NCBI GenBank assembly: GCA_964570895.1
Contig: CAZMZD010000002.1
Span: 310,001 to 374,000 of the forward strand
DNA from: RGIG1918 sp964570895
Lineage (GTDB): Bacteria > Cyanobacteriota > Vampirovibrionia > Gastranaerophilales > Gastranaerophilaceae
DNA: 64,000 nucleotides
Direction: 5' to 3'
Shown here: positions 26,522 through 34,468 of the stretch, one piece after another
Layout of the letters: every line of letters begins with the position of its first letter
Numbering within the stretch: position 1 is the stretch's first letter
Notes under the pieces: model-generated
The model's database searches: none
Seen by the model: the letters and a program-made list of their open reading frames with translations, nothing else
What the model was told of the DNA's origin: nothing
Program-made: the position numbers and the translations under genes

Positions 26522-26574
26522 ATTTTGATGCCCAGCAAGCGCACTGACCTGTAAATTTGACAAGTTTGAAGTTT

Positions 26575-26650
26575 AAGTATTAAAAAATAGCAAAGGGTGC
26601 TTCAGTTGTTAGCGAGCTTGCGAGCTGTACAAATGAAGTATGCGCAGGTG
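26575..26650. repeat. Direct repeat left of the transposase gene
   Basis: The first 24 bases closely match the 23-bp sequence at 27295-27317 and 31065-31087 (one substitution, one extra A). Similarity to the region after 27295 continues for about 75 bases (for example AAGTATGCGCAG in both), so the transposase gene is flanked by imperfect direct repeats. Confidence 0.6.
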
Positions 26651-26692
26651 CGGTAATATAATTGCTCTGATTGCCATAAATAGGGAATTTAA

Positions 26693-27223
26693 TTATTCAA
26701 TATTCAAATTTTTAAAGTTTTCAATATCTTTAAAACTTCCCCAATTTTCATTATACAAATTTTGTTTAACAAATTTATGAAATGAAGAGTATTTCCAATC
26801 TTTTACAGATTCAACATAACAGTGTTTCACGGGATTATAGTGAATGTAATTTATTTGGTTATTTAAATCATCTTCATCGGTTATTGTATGCTCAAAATAT
26901 CTATGTTGAAATATGCCTTTTTCACTTTTATTTATATAGCCGTAGGTTGGGGTTTCTACCCCAACATCATAATTTTTTGAAAAGTAATATTTTATGGATG
27001 TAATTATCTTGGGATATTCTTTTATATCTTTAGGGTTTAAAATTATATGAATATGGTTTGGTAATACGCAAATAGCCACAATTTGAAAATTAAAATATAG
27101 TTTTGCGTTTTTTAATGAATTTCTGAGCAAATCAATATTTTGAATAAAGATATCTTCGCGATTGTATGCAACAATAACTAAATGGATGCAACTATTAGGA
27201 ATAAAAACCCGTTTATAATTCAT
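26693..27223 (-). CDS. REP-associated tyrosine transposase (Y1/HUH family)
   Basis: 176 residues. The Y1 transposase signature is clear: LPNHIHIIL holds the HUH metal site, QHRYFEHTITDEDDL and INYIHYNPVKH and DWKYSS are typical of the RAYT subgroup that moves REP hairpins. The expected catalytic Tyr would be in the YIHYNP region. Codons for VGVETPTY are exactly the 24-bp REP hairpin sequence, which also stands inverted 26 bases upstream of the start (27249-27272). The gene has no partner accessory gene and looks intact. It probably acts, or acted, on the REP copies seen in this window. Confidence 0.9.
   Translation of the reverse strand: MNYKRVFIPNSCIHLVIVAYNREDIFIQNIDLLRNSLKNAKLYFNFQIVAICVLPNHIHIILNPKDIKEYPKIITSIKYYFSKNYDVGVETPTYGYINKSEKGIFQHRYFEHTITDEDDLNNQINYIHYNPVKHCYVESVKDWKYSSFHKFVKQNLYNENWGSFKDIENFKNLNIE
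26942..26965. repeat. REP hairpin inside the transposase gene
   Basis: GTTGGGG and CCCCAAC arms (26946-26952 and 26959-26965) with a T-A closing pair, preceded by GTAG. It is the exact reverse complement of 27249-27272 and differs by one loop base from 37221-37243. It is read in frame by the transposase. Confidence 0.85.
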
Positions 27224-27248
27224 AAATCAATTTTACAATAATTTTTTT

Positions 27249-27272
27249 GTTGGGGTAGAAACCCCAACCTAC
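27249..27272. repeat. REP hairpin upstream of the transposase gene
   Basis: Exact reverse complement of the 24-bp unit at 26942-26965, placed 26 bases before the transposase start. Paired inverted REPs around a RAYT gene are the usual arrangement. Confidence 0.85.
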
Positions 27273-27294
27273 AAGTTTATAAAATTCTGCAGTT

Positions 27295-27317
27295 AAGCAT
27301 TAAAAAATAGCAAGGGT
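27295..27317. repeat. att-like direct repeat, left end of the island
   Basis: 23 bases identical to 31065-31087, where the same sequence forms the last ~10 bases of tRNA-Met plus its T-rich 3' flank. Repeats of a tRNA 3' end are the usual mark of site-specific integration. The stretch 27318-27547 holds no gene; it contains two hairpins (AAAATC/GATTTT near 27379-27402 and CACTACA/TGTAGTG near 27421-27472). Confidence 0.6.
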
Positions 27318-27547
27318 TGCTTTAATCGTTGGCGAGGCACGAGCCGTACGAGTAAAGTATGCGCAGATTGCGTAAGAAAATCAAGCTTTGCTTAGATTTT
27401 CAAGCAAGCCAGAAGAGCGCACTACAGCGGAGAGCGGAGCAGTCAAGGCGATGAGCCTTGCTGTGGTTGTAGTGGCGATTTCGTAGCAAATGTAATTAAA
27501 AAATTAAATATATTTTAAAAGTAATATGTTGTATTTATAATTTTATT

Positions 27548-28375
27548 ATGATTGACATAAATTATAAAAATTTAATTCAAATACACAATAAAGCAATGGT
27601 TGATTGTAGCGATAAATATAAATTTGACCAATGTTTAAATGCAATTTTGACAAAATTTTATTCTAATTTAGGAGTGTACAATACTCTTTATTGGGAATTA
27701 AAACATTATAATGAGGCAAGAATTATAGCGAGAAGTGCAATTGAAAGTGTCTTACTTTTTTCTTTTTTAATTACACATCCTGATAAAATTCAAGAATATT
27801 ATGATGAATCTATGCTATTGCAATTTAGAAATTCTTTTATTGAGATGAAAGAACTAAAAACAGAATTATCAAAGATGTTATTTGACAATTCTGTACTTCA
27901 AGAATATGAAGAAAGTTATAAAAAACAAAATTTAGAATTATTTAAACTGCTATCTATTACAAGACAAAAAGATATTTTAAAAACACTTTGTATTGACGAA
28001 TATATGTTTAATGATAATACTTTTAATAAACTTGATAAATATTTAAGTAGATTTCGACCAAAATCTCAAAAATTTAATGATTTCTTTGGTTTTATAGATG
28101 CGTTGCCTAATATGCAAATAAGATTAAAAGAATTTTTATTTTTGCATTATAATGTTTATTCTCAAATTTGTCATAGTTCTTTATATAAATGTATAGATAA
28201 TACTCGCAAAATTGATATTTTAAAAGATTTTAGTTTATTTAAACGATTACTATATACAGTAATAATGATATGTGACTATGCAAAAATGCCAATTGATATA
28301 AATCATAGAACTCTAATTGATAATGAAATTAAAAACTTGAATATAAAAATGAATTCTTTAATTTGCACAAAATAG
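27548..28375 (+). CDS. DUF5677-like (possible HEPN-fold) protein
   Basis: 275 residues, all-helical in appearance, without signal or membrane segments. The pattern of RSAIESVLLFSFLI near residue 60 and YSQICHSSL near residue 210 resembles DUF5677-type proteins, some of which are placed in the HEPN superfamily, whose members often act as RNases in defence. The assignment is tentative because no RxxxxH active motif is plain. It is very AT-rich, more so than the flanking housekeeping genes. It is the first gene inside the repeat-bounded island and converges on the XRE regulator, whose stop is 2 bases away. Confidence 0.5.
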   Translation: MIDINYKNLIQIHNKAMVDCSDKYKFDQCLNAILTKFYSNLGVYNTLYWELKHYNEARIIARSAIESVLLFSFLITHPDKIQEYYDESMLLQFRNSFIEMKELKTELSKMLFDNSVLQEYEESYKKQNLELFKLLSITRQKDILKTLCIDEYMFNDNTFNKLDKYLSRFRPKSQKFNDFFGFIDALPNMQIRLKEFLFLHYNVYSQICHSSLYKCIDNTRKIDILKDFSLFKRLLYTVIMICDYAKMPIDINHRTLIDNEIKNLNIKMNSLICTK

Positions 28376-28377
28376 TA

Positions 28378-28689
28378 TCATAATATTGTGTTCAGCAATT
28401 TGTAAATTTGTTTTAATTTATTAGGATTTTCTTCTATTATTTTTAAAATTTCTTTTTTTAATTCTTCATCAGATTTGTGATGTTCAAAATCAAAAAGTTC
28501 ACAAGGTTGAACTTCTAAAATTTTAGAAATTTTCTCTAAATTTTCAGCAGTCGGGTAAAAAATGCCTCTTTCAATATTAGACAAACTTTTTGTTTCAATA
28601 CCCATTTTTTCAGCAATAAATTCTTGAGTATGTTTTTTAGATCTTCTAATCTCTTTAATTTTTAAACCTAGTTTTTTCTTGATATTCAT
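28378..28689 (-). CDS. XRE family transcriptional regulator (possible control protein)
   Basis: 103 residues from ATG 28689, supported by GAGGTG five bases upstream; a longer frame to 28743 lacks a ribosome site. Residues 5-65 form a helix-turn-helix of the Xre/Cro type (GLKIKEIRRSKKHTQEFIAEKMGIETKSL region, then NIERG and PTAENLEKIS). The tail is a charged helix that may aid dimerisation. It is divergent from the methylase gene, with 150 bases between, the arrangement of a C-protein or repressor timing methylase before endonuclease. Likely target: the inverted repeat at 28788-28833. Confidence 0.85.
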   Translation of the reverse strand: MNIKKKLGLKIKEIRRSKKHTQEFIAEKMGIETKSLSNIERGIFYPTAENLEKISKILEVQPCELFDFEHHKSDEELKKEILKIIEENPNKLKQIYKLLNTIL

Positions 28690-28758
28690 ATCGTCACCTC
28701 TATGAATTATCAAATATAAATAATCATGATTTAATCCACTCAAAAGGTATAAAATATA

Positions 28759-28833
28759 TTGATTTTAGAAGTTAAGCATGGATAATTACTTGTAAAACAT
28801 AGTATTGACGATTTTAAGAGAAGTTTTACAGGT
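28759..28833 (+). promoter_or_regulatory. Promoter and inverted-repeat operator of the methylase gene
   Basis: A -35 TTGATT (28759-28764) and -10 GATAAT (28781-28786) are 16 bases apart, so transcription should start near 28793. ACTTGTAAAAC (28788-28798) and GTTTTACAGGT (28823-28833) form an inverted repeat with one mismatch, over the start point and just before the coding region. It fits an operator for the divergent XRE protein. Confidence 0.55.
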
Positions 28834-28839
28834 ATTTTT

Positions 28840-29796
28840 ATGACAACAAATACAAGTTTGAATGGTAGTTTATCGAGAGCAAAACAAAATAAGCAGGATG
28901 AATTTTATACGCAAATCAAAGATATTGAACAAGAATTAAAACATTACAAAAAGCATTTCAAAGGAAAAGTTGTATTTTGCAATTGCGATGATCCTGAATG
29001 GTCAAATTTTTGGAAGTACTTTGAATTAAATTTTAATTATTTAGGATTAAAAAAATTAATCTCCACGCATTATGAAGATGATAAGCCATCATACAAACTT
29101 GAAATTATTGGTGACGTGACTGGTGATGGAAAAGTTGACTATAAAGATATTATTAAAACTCCTTTAAAACAAAATGGGGATTTTAGAAGCCCTGAAGCCA
29201 TAGAAATATTAAAAGAAGCAGATATTGTTGTTACAAACCCACCTTTTAGTTTGTTTAGAGAATATGTTGCGCAATTAATAAAATATGATAAAAAGTTTAT
29301 TATTATTGGAAATCAAAATGCTTATACTTATAAAGAAATATTTGCATTAATCCAACAAAATAAAATATGGTCAGGAAATAAATCAGGTGATATGGAATTT
29401 AAAGTTCCTGATTATTATGAGCCAAGGGCAACAAGATATAGACAGGATGAAACAGGTCAAAAATGGCGAAGCATGGGGAATATTTGTTGGTTTACCAATT
29501 TAGATATTTTAAAACGACACGAAAGTTTAATTTTGTATAAACAATATAACCCTGAAGAATATCCAAAATATGATAAATACAATGCTATAAATATCAATAA
29601 AGTATCAGATATTCCGCTAGGTTACGAGGGTGTTATGGGAGTTCCTATAACATTTATAGATAAATATAATCCTGAGCAATTTGAACTGATAGGGATTGAC
29701 CGCTATGTTGCAGATAATCCTAATTACGGAAAACGTTTTACGCTTAATGATAAAGAAGTATACGCGAGGATATTAATAAAAAAGAGGTCCAAATGA
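28840..29796 (+). CDS. EcoRI-type adenine-specific DNA methyltransferase
   Basis: 318 residues. Family features of the EcoRI methylase group: AKQNKQDEFYTQIKDIEQEL near the start, VVFCNCDDPEWSNFWKYF, TPLKQNGDFRS, and the catalytic DIVVTNPPFSLFREY (NPPF at about 134-137), which marks an N6-adenine methylase. It would methylate an adenine in a specific site. A short DVTGDGKVDYKD segment (about residues 91-102) looks like a calcium-binding dockerin/EF-hand loop. The start lacks a clear Shine-Dalgarno sequence. The stop overlaps the next start by 4 bases, so the two proteins are made together. EcoRI endonuclease itself is not present. Confidence 0.92.
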   Translation: MTTNTSLNGSLSRAKQNKQDEFYTQIKDIEQELKHYKKHFKGKVVFCNCDDPEWSNFWKYFELNFNYLGLKKLISTHYEDDKPSYKLEIIGDVTGDGKVDYKDIIKTPLKQNGDFRSPEAIEILKEADIVVTNPPFSLFREYVAQLIKYDKKFIIIGNQNAYTYKEIFALIQQNKIWSGNKSGDMEFKVPDYYEPRATRYRQDETGQKWRSMGNICWFTNLDILKRHESLILYKQYNPEEYPKYDKYNAININKVSDIPLGYEGVMGVPITFIDKYNPEQFELIGIDRYVADNPNYGKRFTLNDKEVYARILIKKRSK

Positions 29797-30881
29797 AAAT
29801 AGAATTAAAAGAAGTTAAAATTAGAGATTTGGTTGAAAATTATATAAATGATGATGAGAACGGTGTTACAGGGTATAATGGACTATTAAATATTAGACCT
29901 AAATATCAAAGAGAATTTGTTTATGGGGCCAAGCAACGAGATGAAGTTATCAGAACAGTCCGTAAGGGTTTCCCATTAAATGTGATGTATTGGATTATAA
30001 ACGAGGATGGCACTTTTGAACTTCTTGACGGACAACAAAGAACGGTTAGTATTTGTGAATATATAAACGGTTCTTTCTCTTTAGATTATCAATTCTTTCA
30101 TAATTTAGAAAAAGACGAGCAAGAACAAATCCTTGAGTACCCATTAATGATATATGTTTGCGAGGGGCAGGATTCCGAAAAATTAGAATGGTTTAAAACT
30201 ATTAATATTGCTGGTGAAAAATTATATGACCAAGAATTAAGAAATGCTATATATACCGGCGAATGGCTAACGGATGCAAAACGACATTTTAGTAAGACAA
30301 ATTGTCCTGCACAAAACATAGCCAGTGATTATTTGGCAGGTTCGTCAATTCGTCAAGATTACTTGCAAACAGCTATTAAATGGATATGTAATCAAGAAAT
30401 GGAAATTGAAGATTACATGGCTTTACATCAACACGATACCAATTCGAATGAATTATGGATATATTTCATGGGTGTTATAAATTGGGTTAAAACAATTTTC
30501 CCTAAATATAGAAAAGAAATGAAAAGTATTGAATGGGGTTATCTTTACAATCAATATAAGGATGATAAACTTGACACCAAAACTCTTGAACAAGAGATTA
30601 GCCGCTTGATGCAAGATGATGATGTAACTGCTAAAAAAGGTATATATGAATATTTATTATCAGGCAATGAAAAATATTTAAACATTAGAGCTTTTACGCA
30701 AAGTATGAAACGAGAAACTTATGAAAAACAAGCAGGAGTTTGCTTAAATTGCAAGCAACACTTTGAAATAGAGCAAATGGAAGCCGACCATATAACACCT
30801 TGGTGCGAAGGTGGTAAGACTATTTCAGAAAATTGTCAAATGCTATGCAAAGAATGTAACAGAAGAAAGTCAAATAAATAA
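29793..30881 (+). CDS. DUF262-HNH protein, candidate restriction nuclease
   Basis: 362 residues. The N-terminal half is a DUF262 (GmrS/ParB-like) domain: RPKYQREFVYGAKQRDEVI, then LLDGQQRT (about 78-84), the family's nucleotide-binding hallmark. The C-terminal 50 residues are an HNH nuclease: CLNCKQHF, EADHITPWCEGGKT, CQMLCKECN, with paired Cys for zinc and an active-site His near 333. DUF262 proteins power or license DNA cleavage in GmrSD, BrxU and SspE systems. Here it overlaps an adenine methylase gene, so it probably cuts DNA that lacks the mark. Which sequence it reads, and whether it needs NTP, cannot be told. Confidence 0.85.
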   Translation: MKIELKEVKIRDLVENYINDDENGVTGYNGLLNIRPKYQREFVYGAKQRDEVIRTVRKGFPLNVMYWIINEDGTFELLDGQQRTVSICEYINGSFSLDYQFFHNLEKDEQEQILEYPLMIYVCEGQDSEKLEWFKTINIAGEKLYDQELRNAIYTGEWLTDAKRHFSKTNCPAQNIASDYLAGSSIRQDYLQTAIKWICNQEMEIEDYMALHQHDTNSNELWIYFMGVINWVKTIFPKYRKEMKSIEWGYLYNQYKDDKLDTKTLEQEISRLMQDDDVTAKKGIYEYLLSGNEKYLNIRAFTQSMKRETYEKQAGVCLNCKQHFEIEQMEADHITPWCEGGKTISENCQMLCKECNRRKSNK

Positions 30882-31064
30882 TTTCAATTTAAATATTGAC
30901 TACTATGGAACTAATTGTTAACAATTGGTTTCATAATTTTAGACAAAATAAATTCTAAAACCTCTTGGATGTGTTTATCAAACCACAAGACTATTTATAC
31001 TGCGAAGACTCGTTCAACGCGAGGAGCAAGGGGGTGTAATCTCACTCATTTAAACCTAGAAACA

Positions 31065-31087
31065 AAGCATTAAAAAATAGCAAGGGT
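31065..31087. repeat. att-like direct repeat at the tRNA-Met 3' end
   Basis: Identical to 27295-27317. It covers the last ten bases of tRNA-Met (31078-31087) plus 13 bases of 3' flank. The gap 30882-31077 has no gene; near 31025-31048 there is a degenerate match to the tRNA 3' end. Confidence 0.6.
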
Positions 31088-31151
31088 GAGATTCGAACTC
31101 ACGACCTCGCGGGTATGAGCCGCGCGCTCTCACCAACTGAGCTACCTTGCC
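31078..31151 (-). tRNA. tRNA-Met, elongator (CAT)
   Basis: 74-nt cloverleaf on the minus strand: acceptor GGCAAGG/CCTTGCT with a G-U first pair and discriminator A, D arm GCTC...GAGC, anticodon stem CGCGG/CCGCG with loop CTCATAC (anticodon CAT), T arm GTGAG TTCGAAT CTCAC. The G1-U72 pair and the loop ending in AC fit elongator Met, not initiator or the lysidine tRNA-Ile. CCA is not encoded. A T-run follows directly. Confidence 0.93.
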
Positions 31152-31297
31152 ATGTTTAAAAAGTTATTAAGTTGTGAATTTTGGCGGGGTACGGTTTCGG
31201 CTCTGCGACAAAGCTCCTCGCTTTCTCGCTGTCGCCTCACACACTTTGGCTCGCTCGTTTTCATTAAGTGCAAGCACTAAATTCAAACTTCGCTTCG

Positions 31298-31341
31298 TGA
31301 GCTACCTTGCCATGTCTTAAAAGTTATTAAGTTGTGAATTT
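31298..31341. repeat. Duplicated 5' end and upstream region of tRNA-Met
   Basis: 44 bases match 31138-31181 with two mismatches. The copy contains only the first ~13 bases of the tRNA gene, then breaks off into unrelated sequence (31182-31297). It is a remnant of a duplication or an insertion that rebuilt the tRNA. Confidence 0.75.
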
Positions 31342-31474
31342 GCGCTTTGCGCTAAAAAATTCTGAGCAATCTCAAAACCTTACTTTACTAGTATCTATCA
31401 AAAATAAAAAAATACAAGAATAAATTAAAAATTTTGTTATATAATGTTGCTAAAGCCATTATAAGGAATTGTTT

Positions 31475-32557
31475 ATGAATGACATGCTAGAAAAAATCGA
31501 ACAAATAGAAAAGAATTATATAGAATTGGGCATAAAACTTTCTGACCCAAAAATTGCGCAAGATTATGAAACTTTCAGAGATTTGTCTAAAAAAAGAAAA
31601 TCTATGGAAGAAACTGTTAAAACTTATCACGAATATAAAGAAGCAAAAGACGCAATCGCGGAAGCGCGCGAAATGTTGCATGCCGAAAAAGACCCTTCTA
31701 TGAAAGAATTTTTGCAAAACGAAATTGAAACAAATGAAGCAAAAATTCCTGAATATGAAGAAAGAATGAAGGTTTTGCTCCTCCCGCGCGACCCGATGGA
31801 CGACAAAGACATCATGCTTGAAATCAGAGGTTCTGCAGGCGGGGACGAAGCCAACATTTTTGCGGGCGACCTTATGCGTATGTATTTAAGGTTTGCGCAA
31901 ACTCAAGGCTGGCAAACACAAGTTCTTTCAATTAGCGACTGTGAAGCTGGCGGTGTGTCTGAAGTTGTAATTTCGATTAAAGGTGAAAACATTTATTCAA
32001 AATTAAAATATGAATCAGGGGTGCACAGGGTTCAAAGGGTTCCACAAACAGAATCTCAAGGCAGAGTGCACACTTCAACGGCAACAGTTGCGGTTATGCC
32101 GGAAGTTGACGACGTTGAGGTTGAATTAAAGCCTGAAGACCTTGAAATTTCCACTGCGCGTTCCGGTGGTGCAGGCGGTCAAAACGTAAACAAAGTTGAA
32201 ACCGCGGTTCGTGTTTTCCACAAGCCAACAGGCATTATGATTTTCTGCACAGAAGAACGTTCGCAGCTCCAAAACAAAGAAAGAGCGCTTCAAATCTTGA
32301 AAGCTAAGTTGTATGACATGGAAGTGCAAAAACAAATGCAAGAAGTGACAGACCTTAGACGTTCGCAAGTGGGCACGGGGGACAGGTCTGAAAGAATTAG
32401 AACATATAATTTCCCTCAAGGGCGCCTTACAGACCACAGAATTAACCACAACTTGAATGTGTGGACTGTAATTGATGGCGAACTTGAAGAACTTATCAAC
32501 CTTCTTGTTGAATATGACCAAAAATTAAAACTTGAAAAACTTGCGCAATTAAAATAG
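31475..32557 (+). CDS. prfA: Peptide chain release factor 1
   Basis: 360 residues, normal for RF1. It releases the nascent chain at UAA and UAG codons. The GGQ motif stands in ARSGGAGGQNVNKVETAV, and HRVQRVPQTESQGR has PxT at the codon-reading position, which separates RF1 from RF2. ATG 31475 has AAGGA seven bases upstream; the two codons before it are rejected. It is a single gene after the tRNA-Met region, with a TATAAT at 31440-31445 as a possible -10 but no clear -35. Confidence 0.96.
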   Translation: MNDMLEKIEQIEKNYIELGIKLSDPKIAQDYETFRDLSKKRKSMEETVKTYHEYKEAKDAIAEAREMLHAEKDPSMKEFLQNEIETNEAKIPEYEERMKVLLLPRDPMDDKDIMLEIRGSAGGDEANIFAGDLMRMYLRFAQTQGWQTQVLSISDCEAGGVSEVVISIKGENIYSKLKYESGVHRVQRVPQTESQGRVHTSTATVAVMPEVDDVEVELKPEDLEISTARSGGAGGQNVNKVETAVRVFHKPTGIMIFCTEERSQLQNKERALQILKAKLYDMEVQKQMQEVTDLRRSQVGTGDRSERIRTYNFPQGRLTDHRINHNLNVWTVIDGELEELINLLVEYDQKLKLEKLAQLK

Positions 32558-32608
32558 TTTTTCTGTTTTATATAATTATATAGCATATATAATTATCGAG
32601 GTTTTTGC

Positions 32609-34465
32609 ATGGAAAAAATTAATTTTGGCTCAAATATATTCAATAAAATTAAATCAGATAAAACTTCTCCAAAAAATGAAAAGATAAGTTGCAAAAACCA
32701 TAATGCAAAAGACGAATTTATAAGTAGCAATAAAGCGGCAAATGGCGCAAAGAAAAATGTTGCCCTCTCTGCCTTTGGCACGGTTCTGCTTGCAGCATGC
32801 GGAATTTTTGGAAAACGACTTCCAAAAGCTGCAAAAGCTGTGATGATACCAACAGGCATTGCTTCAAGCCTCGGCGGGATTGTGCTATCACTTAAGGGCG
32901 GCAAGGGAAACGGCACGAACACAATAGAAGAAATTTTGCCTGACGGAACAAAGAAAACTTGCGATATTAAATTAAATCCGGATGGTTCAACTCTTGAAAA
33001 AGGCAAATTAATAAAGCCTGACGGAGTTGTTGAAGAATACATTGAGCACAAAGATAAAAATGAACATCCTCTTTATGTAGAAAAAAATATAAATCACCCC
33101 GATGGCAAAAATTATCATTCAAAAGTATCTTTAGTATCTAATGGTGAACGTATAGTAAAGACAAATAGGGAAGTTATAGAGACTGATGGAACAAAAATTA
33201 TTTTAGAAAACCATTTTGCTGACGACGATTTTTTTGCGAAAGAATTTGAATTGATAGCGAGTCCTACTTCCATATGCGATTCCGCTGATTATACAAGAAC
33301 AAAAATCGAGCCAAACGGAGTACAAACCATAAAAAACAAAACCACAGAATACACTGATGACGGCGGGAGTATTGTAAATATAGTAAAAACGGTAAAATAT
33401 CCAAATGGCACTCAAGATATAGAGCAAACAAAAGTTATTGACCACGGCACGAAAAAAATTGAAGAAAAAGAGGCTTTGTTTGCTAATGGTGAACAAATTA
33501 AATCCAGAGAAGAAACAGAAGAATTCGAAGATTACGGGAAAATGAAAACAGAAACTGAATCAATATGCCAAGATGGTAGCGTTAAAAATTCCACCAAACT
33601 TCGCGACTCTAAAAATGGTGAAACAGAAACAATAGTAACGAAATATCCTGACGGAAAAGTAAAAGAAGAAAAAATATATAGAGCACTACCTATTTCAAAT
33701 TTAAAAACAACAAAAAGCGAAGCAAAAATTATTTATCCTGACAAAAAAGAAGAAAATATAGTTAAAGAATATGAATACGACGATAAGTCAAATCTCACAA
33801 AAGAGGTCACAACCAAAACACTTCCGGATGGTACACAAACACAAGAAGTGTTTGAAAAATCGTACGAGTATAATGACGACGGTTATTTAGTGGGGACAGT
33901 TGAAACCAAAACAAATGCAGATGGAACAAAAGAAGCGACCAAAACGGCACTGAATTACGAATTTGGCACAACAAAAAGAGGAGTAAAATTCCCAAAAACA
34001 AAAGAAATCTGCACAACTTATTCTAATGGAACAACAGATACTGAAAAAGTTACATACGAATATGAAGCTGATGTCGAAAATTCTACATCTAAATATTATC
34101 CGGCACCAACAAAAGCGGTCGGAGAAAAATATTGTGCAGATGGCAAAGTGCATAAGTTTAATGAATCTTACATCGCTGCAGATGGAGATCACGTGTCTTT
34201 TCCGCAATCCGAAACGGGTATAACGACTTTCCCTGATGGCGGGTCAAACGAATATAAAATCGAATGGTCGCAAGAAGCCAAAGTTGAAGAAGGTGTTTCA
34301 CACTTTAAAAATGGTGATGTAAAAACTTATAAAGAGGTTTACGACACGCATCTTCCGGATGACCAAAAGATTAAAGAAGAATATACAATAACTCACCCTG
34401 ACGGAACTGTTGAAACTTCCAAAAAAGTGCTTGGCGCGCTGGGTGAAATGATTGAAGTCGAATAA
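32609..34465 (+). CDS. YPDG-type repeat protein, probably membrane-anchored
   Basis: 618 residues. After a charged N-terminus come two hydrophobic segments (about 50-66 and 75-95), then about 500 residues of short beta-strand repeats built around a -PDG(T/K)- or -NG- turn (for example LPDGTKK, HPDGKNY, YPNGTQD, YPDGKVK, LPDGTQT, HPDGTVE). This resembles MORN/YwqK-like or RHS-like strand repeats, but no named family is secure. It is Lys/Glu/Thr-rich. A GAGG precedes the ATG. It lies between prfA and rfbD with no shared function evident; the repeats suggest a surface or scaffold protein. Confidence 0.7.
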   Translation: MEKINFGSNIFNKIKSDKTSPKNEKISCKNHNAKDEFISSNKAANGAKKNVALSAFGTVLLAACGIFGKRLPKAAKAVMIPTGIASSLGGIVLSLKGGKGNGTNTIEEILPDGTKKTCDIKLNPDGSTLEKGKLIKPDGVVEEYIEHKDKNEHPLYVEKNINHPDGKNYHSKVSLVSNGERIVKTNREVIETDGTKIILENHFADDDFFAKEFELIASPTSICDSADYTRTKIEPNGVQTIKNKTTEYTDDGGSIVNIVKTVKYPNGTQDIEQTKVIDHGTKKIEEKEALFANGEQIKSREETEEFEDYGKMKTETESICQDGSVKNSTKLRDSKNGETETIVTKYPDGKVKEEKIYRALPISNLKTTKSEAKIIYPDKKEENIVKEYEYDDKSNLTKEVTTKTLPDGTQTQEVFEKSYEYNDDGYLVGTVETKTNADGTKEATKTALNYEFGTTKRGVKFPKTKEICTTYSNGTTDTEKVTYEYEADVENSTSKYYPAPTKAVGEKYCADGKVHKFNESYIAADGDHVSFPQSETGITTFPDGGSNEYKIEWSQEAKVEEGVSHFKNGDVKTYKEVYDTHLPDDQKIKEEYTITHPDGTVETSKKVLGALGEMIEVE

Positions 34466-34468
34466 GTA

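Noticed and set aside
27295..27380. A second tRNA or degenerate tRNA at the left repeat
   Set aside because: Only the last ten bases match tRNA-Met; the rest does not fold as a cloverleaf.
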